Below, piece after piece: positions 6,863 to 11,328 of a stretch of DNA of 11,328 nucleotides (its first letter is position 1; each line of letters opens with the position of its first letter). The notes below the pieces were generated by a model. That model was not told where the DNA came from, searched no databases, and saw only the letters and a list, made by a program, of their open reading frames with translations. The stretch is from Lachnospiraceae bacterium. GTDB taxonomy: Bacteria; Bacillota; Clostridia; Lachnospirales; Lachnospiraceae. The position numbers and the translations under genes are program-made. The stretch lies in contig CAAFJI010000155.1 of assembly GCA_900763175.1 (NCBI GenBank), forward strand, positions 1 to 11,328, written 5' to 3'.

Positions 6863-8043
6863 CGAGAAACCGCCTCTATCGCTGCCTGAAGCTGATTATC
6901 CTTCTCGTGGGTGATTTCTTCTTTATTAAGAAGAGAGGAATCCAGCTTTACTTCCACATCCGGAGTAATTCCTACCTTGTGAATATCATTGCCATTTGGA
7001 GTATAATATTTGGCTGTGGTCAGCTTCACAGCGCTTCCGTCGGAGAGCTGGCGGATACTCTGGACGATTCCCTTTCCGTAGGTGGTGGTTCCCACGATGG
7101 TTCCGATTCCGTAATCCTTTACTGCCCCTGCAAATATCTCGGAGGCACTGGCGCTGTTGTCATTTACCAGAACGGCCAGAGGAATGTCAATCGGTGTCTC
7201 TCCATCACAGCGGTATTCCTGGCGATTGCCATTTTTGTCCTCTGTGTACACGATCAGGCCTTCAGGTAAAATCTGGCGAAGCACATCGCACACTGCGGAA
7301 AGCACGCCTCCAGGATTGTTCCGAAGATCTACTACCAGCTTCTCCATTCCCTGTTCCAGAAGATCCTGGTAGGCATCTGAGAACTGCTGTGATGTGACCA
7401 TGGTAAATTCAGAAATACGAAGATAGCCTACGGAATCCTCCAGCATTTCATGAAATACGGTAGGAAGCTCCACATTGCTCAAGGTAACGGTGAGCTCCAG
7501 GGGCTCTTCTACATCTGCTCTGTGTACAGTAAGAACGGAAGTGTCTGAATCTCCGTTCCGGATCAAATCAGAAACCTCGGACGGAGTCATTTCCGTAACG
7601 TCAGTTCCGTTTACGGCGCTGATCACATCTCCCTCTTTCATTCCGGCCAGATCTGCCGGTCCGCCCTCGTAGCAGGTCACTACCAGCACGCCGCCCTCTG
7701 TGTTCTGGGTAATGCTGATTCCGATTCCGGAATAGGCGCCTTCTGTTTCTTTTATCTCTGCATCGTATTCTGCCTCTGTGTAGTATCTGGTGTAGGGATC
7801 TCCGACTCCGTAGAGAAGTCCGGTATAAAGGCCTTCTTTTAAGGATTCCTCGTCTACCTCCTCCAGGTATTCCTCACTGATCATATCTTCCAGATATTTG
7901 ATTTTCTGGGTCACTGCCACGTCGGACAGAATGCTGCTCCCTGCATAACCTGCCTTTGCATAGGCTACGAAACCGCCTCCGATGGCCAGGGAAGCACAAA
8001 GTGCACCTGCCACCACACCTTTCAAAAATTGTTTATCTGCCAT
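6859..8043 (-). CDS. S41 family C-terminal processing peptidase (Ctp)
   Basis: This 394-residue serine protease has one N-terminal membrane or signal segment (about 7-29) and a short extracytoplasmic helical region. A PDZ domain follows (about 100-185, with SGIGISI and GDVISAVNG), then the tail-specific protease core. The Ser/Lys dyad is visible: S299 in NDNSASASEIFAG and K324 in TYGKGIVQ, 25 residues apart, with Q328 four further on, the same spacing as S309/K334/Q338 in B. subtilis CtpB. Members cleave exported proteins; B. subtilis CtpB acts in sporulation signalling. The start ATG follows an AGGAG ribosome binding site. It lies downstream of ftsEX, as ctpB does in B. subtilis, but two hairpins intervene. 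Whether it is the CtpA or CtpB type cannot be settled from sequence alone. Confidence 0.94.
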   Translation of the reverse strand: MADKQFLKGVVAGALCASLAIGGGFVAYAKAGYAGSSILSDVAVTQKIKYLEDMISEEYLEEVDEESLKEGLYTGLLYGVGDPYTRYYTEAEYDAEIKETEGAYSGIGISITQNTEGGVLVVTCYEGGPADLAGMKEGDVISAVNGTDVTEMTPSEVSDLIRNGDSDTSVLTVHRADVEEPLELTVTLSNVELPTVFHEMLEDSVGYLRISEFTMVTSQQFSDAYQDLLEQGMEKLVVDLRNNPGGVLSAVCDVLRQILPEGLIVYTEDKNGNRQEYRCDGETPIDIPLAVLVNDNSASASEIFAGAVKDYGIGTIVGTTTYGKGIVQSIRQLSDGSAVKLTTAKYYTPNGNDIHKVGITPDVEVKLDSSLLNKEEITHEKDNQLQAAIEAVSR

Positions 8044-8073
8044 TTTATTCTCCTGCTTTTTCTGATTGGAAAA

Positions 8074-8099
8074 GGGACTGCCGGAAATCCGGCAGCCCC
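8074..8099 (-). terminator. GC-rich hairpin between ftsX and the S41 protease gene
   Basis: GGGACTGCCGGA (8074-8085) pairs with TCCGGCAGCCCC (8088-8099), giving 12 pairs with one wobble. On the minus strand the stem is followed by TTTTCC. This is a plausible ftsX terminator with a short U-tail that could allow read-through into the protease gene. T-rich sequence also flanks the plus-strand side. Confidence 0.6.
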
Positions 8100-8125
8100 C
8101 TTTTCTCTCCCGTATATTTGATTGT

Positions 8126-8156
8126 AAAACACTTTTCTCACACCTTCAAGTGTTTT
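8126..8156 (-). promoter_or_regulatory. Hairpin spanning the ftsX stop codon
   Basis: AAAACACTT (8126-8134) and AAGTGTTTT (8148-8156) form a 9-bp perfect stem whose 13-nt loop contains the ftsX stop codon (8138-8140). On the minus strand the stem ends in GTTTTAC. Together with the GC-rich hairpin 27 nt further on, it forms a tandem structure that could terminate or protect the ftsEX transcript. Confidence 0.45.
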
Positions 8157-9046
8157 CTTGTAGTAATAAAGCTTCCAATCAGTCCGATTCCCAGCCCCAG
8201 TGCCAGAGCGACCGGAACAAGTGTCTGGTAGATCTGTCCTACCGGAATGAAATCCACAACGCCAAGCAGAACGCTGAATTTGGTATATACGTAGGTAACA
8301 ACGCTGTTGTAGCAGAAGTACAGTATGATCAACGGGATTCCGGCACCAGCCAGTCCCAGTACCATACCCTCCAGAAGGAACGGTGCACGCACAAATCCAT
8401 CTGTAGCTCCAATGTATTTCATGATTCCGATCTCATCCTTACGAACAGAAATACCTACGGAAATCGTATTGCTGATAAGGAAGATAGCAATGATCAGCAG
8501 GATCACAATGACCGCAACGGATACATAAGAAACGATCCTGTTGATGGAACCCAGTGTTTTCGCAGCCTGCTCAGACTGATTCACCTCACGGACATTGTCC
8601 AGAGTCTTGATGTAAGCTACCAGCTCGGACTGCTTGTCGATGTTATTCATGTATACACGGTAGTTGGAGGAGTTGGCCAGCGGGTTATCATCCTTGAATC
8701 CGTCTGCTGCCTCGCTGTCATCTCCGAAGTACTCCTTCTTCATCTTCTCCCAGGCTTCGTCGCCAGACTCAAACTCAATCTTGGAAACCTCAGGACGGGC
8801 TTTTATCAGCTCTCCCACTGCGTCCATCTGCTCCTGGGTGGTTCCCTCATTGAAAAGAACGGTGATGGGTACTTCTTCCTCTACCTTGTGGGCAAGGGTA
8901 CTTACATTATTTACAATGGAAAAAAAGATTCCAAAGAGAAATATACACGCTGCCATGGTCACTACCGAAGCAATGGAAAACATGAAATTTCTCCTGATAT
9001 TCTTGATACCCTGCTTCAGGGTATACCAGATCGTACTAGGCCTCAT
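8138..9046 (-). CDS. ftsX: Cell division protein FtsX (permease-like ABC component)
   Basis: FtsX is the membrane half of the FtsEX complex, which couples cytoplasmic ATP hydrolysis to activation of peptidoglycan hydrolases at the division site or during sporulation. The protein has 302 residues from the chosen start and the expected layout: a short cytosolic N-terminus, TM1 (about 22-45), a large extracellular loop (about 46-172), then three more membrane segments (about 174-196, 225-250 and 272-292). RKDEIGIMKYIGAT, between TM2 and TM3, is typical of FtsX/MacB-type permeases. An upstream in-frame ATG at 9082 would overlap ftsE more deeply; the ATG at 9046 has AAGGAG 6 nt upstream and gives the standard N-terminus MRPSTIWYTLKQG. 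It overlaps ftsE by 11 bp, consistent with coupled translation. Confidence 0.95.
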   Translation of the reverse strand: MRPSTIWYTLKQGIKNIRRNFMFSIASVVTMAACIFLFGIFFSIVNNVSTLAHKVEEEVPITVLFNEGTTQEQMDAVGELIKARPEVSKIEFESGDEAWEKMKKEYFGDDSEAADGFKDDNPLANSSNYRVYMNNIDKQSELVAYIKTLDNVREVNQSEQAAKTLGSINRIVSYVSVAVIVILLIIAIFLISNTISVGISVRKDEIGIMKYIGATDGFVRAPFLLEGMVLGLAGAGIPLIILYFCYNSVVTYVYTKFSVLLGVVDFIPVGQIYQTLVPVALALGLGIGLIGSFITTRKHLKV

Positions 9047-9788
9047 AATCTTCTCCTTCTTCCTCATCCTGGACAGGCACATATGCCTGGTTGCGGGTCA
9101 TGGCAAAGTCCTCGTAATATTCTCCCTCTTCCTCGTCGCTGATGATCACGCCATTATGCATGGTGAGCACTCGCTTCTTCATGGAATTGACGATATCCTT
9201 ATTGTGAGTTACTACCAGGACTGTGGTTCCTCTGGAATTAATCTCTTCCAGAAGGGACATGATCTCCTCTGAGGTCTTAGGATCCAGATTACCGGTAGGC
9301 TCATCTGCCAGGAGAATGTCCGGGCGGTTCACGATAGCTCTTGCAAGGGCAACTCTCTGCTGCTCTCCACCGGAAAGCTCGTCTGGAAATGCCTTGTATT
9401 TCCCTGCAAGCCCTACCTCCTGAAGGACCTCGGGAACTCGTTTGCGGATGACTCTGGTCGGACGGTTCACCACTCGCTGGGCAAAGGCAACGTTCTCGTA
9501 TACATTGCGGTCCTTCAAAAGACGGAAATCCTGGAATACCACGCCAAGCTTACGGCGATATTTGGCAACCCGGCGGTGCTTCATCGTCTCAAGCTTCTCC
9601 CCGCTTACGATGATGCTTCCGCTTGTAGCGTCAAGCTCTTTTAACAAAAGCTTGATCAGTGTGGATTTTCCAGAGCCGCTGCTTCCTACTATGAATACAA
9701 ACTCCCCTTTATCAACGTGCAGATTCGCATGGTTTACAGCGGGCAGGCCTTGTCCGTAGGACTTGGTCACATCTATCAGATCAATCAT
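9036..9788 (-). CDS. ftsE: Cell division ATP-binding protein FtsE, with acidic C-terminal tail
   Basis: FtsE is the ATPase of FtsEX. Counting from the first ATG at 9791, it shows Walker A GSSGSGKST (36-44), the Q-loop (Q87 in VFQDFRLL), signature LSGGEQQRV (139-147), Walker B ILLADEPTG (159-167) and the H-loop His196. The core ends near 218. A further 33-residue acidic tail with two similar blocks, DEEEGEYYED and DEEEGEDYEA, makes it longer than the usual 220-230 residues. The last block's codons also contain the ribosome binding site of ftsX. Two adjacent ATGs are possible: the first is 2 nt and the second (9788) 5 nt from AAGGAGG, so the second is preferred and yields MIDLIDVTKSYG. Two tandem promoters lie upstream. 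Confidence 0.96.
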   Translation of the reverse strand: MIDLIDVTKSYGQGLPAVNHANLHVDKGEFVFIVGSSGSGKSTLIKLLLKELDATSGSIIVSGEKLETMKHRRVAKYRRKLGVVFQDFRLLKDRNVYENVAFAQRVVNRPTRVIRKRVPEVLQEVGLAGKYKAFPDELSGGEQQRVALARAIVNRPDILLADEPTGNLDPKTSEEIMSLLEEINSRGTTVLVVTHNKDIVNSMKKRVLTMHNGVIISDEEEGEYYEDFAMTRNQAYVPVQDEEEGEDYEA

Positions 9789-9853
9789 CATATCCTCCTT
9801 AGATTTCCTGTAGAACAGGTGTCCATATCTTTGTTTAACGTTTTTGTAACATT

Positions 9854-9882
9854 ATTGTAATATATGTCATGTGAAATTTCAA
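9854..9882 (-). promoter_or_regulatory. Proximal ftsEX promoter
   Basis: The minus strand shows TTGAAA (9877-9882), a 17-bp spacer and TACAAT (9854-9859), close to the sigma-A consensus. The predicted start is near 9847, about 58 nt before the ftsE start codon. Confidence 0.7.
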
Positions 9883-9891
9883 GCAGATTTT

Positions 9892-9919
9892 ATTATACCA
9901 GAGAAAAACAGAAACGCAA
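9892..9919 (-). promoter_or_regulatory. Distal ftsEX promoter with extended -10
   Basis: The minus strand carries TGGTATAAT, a perfect -10 (9892-9897) with the TG extension. A TTGCGT-like -35 lies 16 bp upstream. It sits just downstream of the regulator gene's terminator, giving a second, tandem start for ftsEX. Confidence 0.6.
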
Positions 9920-9946
9920 TAGTTTCACAAAGGAAACACAATATAG

Positions 9947-9979
9947 AAAAAACCTGCCGTTCCTATTCAAACGGCAGGT
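9947..9979 (-). terminator. Intrinsic terminator of the PucR/CdaR-like gene
   Basis: A perfect 10-bp GC-rich stem, ACCTGCCGTT (9952-9961) with AACGGCAGGT (9970-9979), has an 8-nt loop. On the minus strand a run of six T follows. It lies about 30 nt past the regulator's stop codon and cleanly separates it from ftsEX. Confidence 0.9.
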
Positions 9980-10009
9980 ATCTTATATTTTTGCAATTTC
10001 AAACACACT

Positions 10010-11098
10010 CTAGTACTCCAGTGTCTCCATATATTTCATGTAGCGTACTACCATCAGTGCGATCTTAAATGTGATGGCATCTTCAAATACACGAAGATCC
10101 AGGCCGGTACTCTTCTGGAGCTTGTCCAGGCGGTATACCAGGGTATTTCTGTGGATGTACAGCTGTCTGGATGTCTCGGATACGTTCAGGCTGTTCTCGA
10201 AGAATTTGTCAATGGTGACTAATGTCTCCTCATCAAAGTCATCTGGTGACTTGCCGCCGAAAATCTCCTTAATAAACATCTTACACAGCGGGATCGGAAG
10301 CTGATAGATCAGGCGGCCGATGCCCAGAGAACTGTAAGCGATCACATCCTTCTCCGGTGAGAAGATCTTGCCAACGTCAAGAGCCATTCTCGCCTCTTTA
10401 TAAGAACGGGAAACCTCCTTCAGCTCGCCTACGATGGTTCCGTATGCAATATGAGTGTCATTCTCCTTGTCAAGACCAAGAGTATCAAGGATGGTCTGGG
10501 CAAGCTTGTCCATCTCCTCGTATCCCTCGTTCTCCTCGAGCTCCTTCACAATGATGATGCTCTTCTCATCAACGGCTGTGATAAAGTCCTTGCTCTTGCC
10601 GCTGAAAAGGCTCTTCACATTCTCCATGGAGCTGTGCTCTCTCTCCTGCTGAAGCTCCAGGATCATGACTACACGACGCACGTCAGCCTCAATATGAAGC
10701 TTCTTCGCACGGTTATAAATATCTACCAGAAGCAGGTTGTCAAGCAACAGGTTCTTAATAAAGCTGTCCTTGTCAAAGCGCTCCTTGTATGCCACGATCA
10801 GGCTCTGGATCTGGAAAGCGGCCAGCTTTCCTACCATATAAGTATCTTCATCCTCTCCGTGAGCAACCAGAATATATTCCAGCTGATAATCATCACAGAC
10901 TTTAAAATACTGATACCCTTTCACAAGCTGGCTGGCAGCCTGGGATTCTACAAAAGCCTGGACATCTCCTGGCTGAATCTCAAAATCACTGTAGGTGGAC
11001 GCCAATGTCTTGCCGTCTGTATCAATTATGCAAAACTCTGTCCTGGATATCTCCTTGAGCCCCTCAAGCGTATTCTGCAGTACCTGATTCGATATCAT
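10010..11098 (-). CDS. PucR/CdaR-family helix-turn-helix transcriptional regulator
   Basis: This 362-residue protein has the layout of the sugar-diacid/purine regulator (CdaR/PucR) group. The N-terminal part (about 1-115) resembles a sensory domain, with FCIIDTDGKTLAST at 22-35. A linker and middle region follows (about 130-260, with YGTIVGELKEVSRSYKEARMAL). The C-terminal PucR-type helix-turn-helix (about 293-350) contains LNVSETSRQLYIHRNTLVYRL. The ligand and regulon are not evident: no sugar-diacid or purine gene is nearby, and the flanking genes are housekeeping. The start ATG has purine-rich AGGGATGG/AAGGGA upstream. It is probably a single-gene unit, with a promoter inside the upstream inverted-repeat element and a strong terminator behind it. 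Confidence 0.9.
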   Translation of the reverse strand: MISNQVLQNTLEGLKEISRTEFCIIDTDGKTLASTYSDFEIQPGDVQAFVESQAASQLVKGYQYFKVCDDYQLEYILVAHGEDEDTYMVGKLAAFQIQSLIVAYKERFDKDSFIKNLLLDNLLLVDIYNRAKKLHIEADVRRVVMILELQQEREHSSMENVKSLFSGKSKDFITAVDEKSIIIVKELEENEGYEEMDKLAQTILDTLGLDKENDTHIAYGTIVGELKEVSRSYKEARMALDVGKIFSPEKDVIAYSSLGIGRLIYQLPIPLCKMFIKEIFGGKSPDDFDEETLVTIDKFFENSLNVSETSRQLYIHRNTLVYRLDKLQKSTGLDLRVFEDAITFKIALMVVRYMKYMETLEY

Positions 11099-11121
11099 TC
11101 CCTTCCATCCCTTCTTGTAAA

Positions 11122-11150
11122 ATAATATGATACCAGTGTCAAAAGGTCAA
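11122..11150 (-). promoter_or_regulatory. Promoter of the PucR/CdaR-like gene, inside an inverted-repeat arm
   Basis: The minus strand reads TTGACC (11145-11150), a 17-bp spacer and TATTAT (11122-11127). The predicted start is near 11115, giving a leader of about 17 nt that still holds the ribosome binding site. The spacer and part of the -35 coincide with the 14-bp inverted-repeat arm at 11135-11148. Confidence 0.65.
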
Positions 11151-11327
11151 AAAGCCGTTCGTGCTTGCACAATAAGACGTTTGAACCTGGGACACGCCAA
11201 ATATGAGAAAGTAGCGATTTACGCAGTAAATCAGCGGATTTCGAATATTTGGAGGATTGCGGGAGCAGCGTAGCTGCGGAGCAATCCGGGGTATCAAATG
11301 AGTGGCAAAAGACCTTTTGACACTCAT
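11128..11327. repeat. Nested inverted-repeat element, candidate dispersed repeat or structured RNA
   Basis: This 200-bp intergenic segment has no credible gene but dense symmetry. A 14-bp perfect inverted repeat bounds it (AGTGTCAAAAGGTC at 11135-11148, its complement at 11311-11324). A second pair, TGATACC (11128-11134) with GGTATCA (11290-11296), crosses the first. Inside are CCAAATAT/ATATTTGG (11197-11204 with 11245-11252) enclosing the GATTTAC/GTAAATC hairpin (11216-11232). A compound hairpin follows, GGATTGC/GCAATCC (11254-11260 with 11281-11287) enclosing GCAGC/GCTGC. The right end forms a local hairpin, ATGAGTG-CAAAAG/CTTTTG-CACTCAT (11298-11327), with one mismatch. No transposase is present and no target-site duplication is seen, though only 4 bp follow the right arm. 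A MITE-like repeat, a structured leader or a small RNA are all possible. Confidence 0.55.
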
Positions 11328-11328
11328 A

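Noticed and set aside
9036..9082. Longer ftsX starting at the ATG at 9082
   Set aside because: The extra 12 residues (MCLSRMRKKEKI) lie within the ftsE coding tail and are not typical of FtsX. The ATG at 9046 has an ideal AAGGAG site 6 nt upstream.
8066..9142. Plus-strand open frame of about 358 codons over ftsX
   Set aside because: It is antisense in register with ftsX, whose membrane topology and operon context are clear.
11139..11327. Minus-strand open frame of 62 codons upstream of the regulator gene
   Set aside because: It lies wholly inside the nested inverted-repeat element, its start codon falls in a hairpin arm at the window edge, and the peptide matches no family I know. Chance coding of a repeat is the better explanation.
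11128..11327. CRISPR array or tRNA in the structured intergenic region
   Set aside because: There are no regularly spaced direct repeats, and the stems do not form a cloverleaf with a T-loop (GGTTCRANNCC) or CCA end. The GGTTCAAA seen on the minus strand is not placed within a tRNA-like fold.

Overview
The window looks like core chromosome from a low-to-mid GC anaerobic Firmicute, most likely Lachnospiraceae (class Clostridia). That placement is inferred from the protein set: a Gram-positive undecaprenol-kinase-type DgkA, a RACo-like ASKHA protein, a phasin-like protein paired with a UbiB-family kinase, an FtsEX/S41-protease cluster and a PucR/CdaR-type regulator. It also fits the strong AAGGAG-type ribosome binding sites and sigma-A-like promoters. 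I see no rRNA, tRNA, transposase, integrase, phage gene or CRISPR array. All nine supported genes lie on the minus strand, so transcription runs from high to low coordinates.

In transcription order: (1) 11328-11099 is a structured intergenic region with nested inverted repeats. Its promoter-proximal end carries a good promoter (TTGACC-17-TATTAT) for (2) a PucR/CdaR-family regulator at 11098-10010, which ends in a textbook intrinsic terminator at 9979-9947. (3) Two tandem promoters precede ftsE and ftsX, which overlap by 11 bp. ftsX is followed by two hairpins and then a secreted or membrane-anchored S41 (Ctp) protease. (4) leuS has its own near-consensus promoter, whose -35 box overlaps the stop codon of the protease gene; its leader is about 73 nt and shows no T-box. 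A hairpin follows leuS. (5) A RACo-like ATPase lacks the usual N-terminal [2Fe-2S] domain. (6) A probable three-gene operon, dgkA, phasin-like gene and aarF/ubiB-like gene, is preceded by an extended -10 promoter. A 13-bp perfect hairpin lies just upstream of the aarF ribosome binding site, and a terminator-like hairpin lies at the left window edge.

Functionally, FtsEX and the S41 protease belong to cell-envelope and division or sporulation control. DgkA recycles the undecaprenyl lipid carrier. The UbiB-like kinase and the phasin-like protein are probably a membrane or lipid-associated pair of unknown substrate. LeuS is translation housekeeping. The PucR-like protein is a transcriptional regulator of unknown regulon.

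I did not find a clear new multi-gene system. The items most worth a second look are the nested inverted-repeat element upstream of the regulator (candidate dispersed repeat or structured RNA carrying a promoter), the RACo-like protein without its iron-sulfur domain, and the hairpin between the phasin-like gene and aarF. Several open reading frames extend upstream of the likely true start. I chose starts by ribosome binding site for the RACo-like gene, dgkA, ftsX and ftsE.
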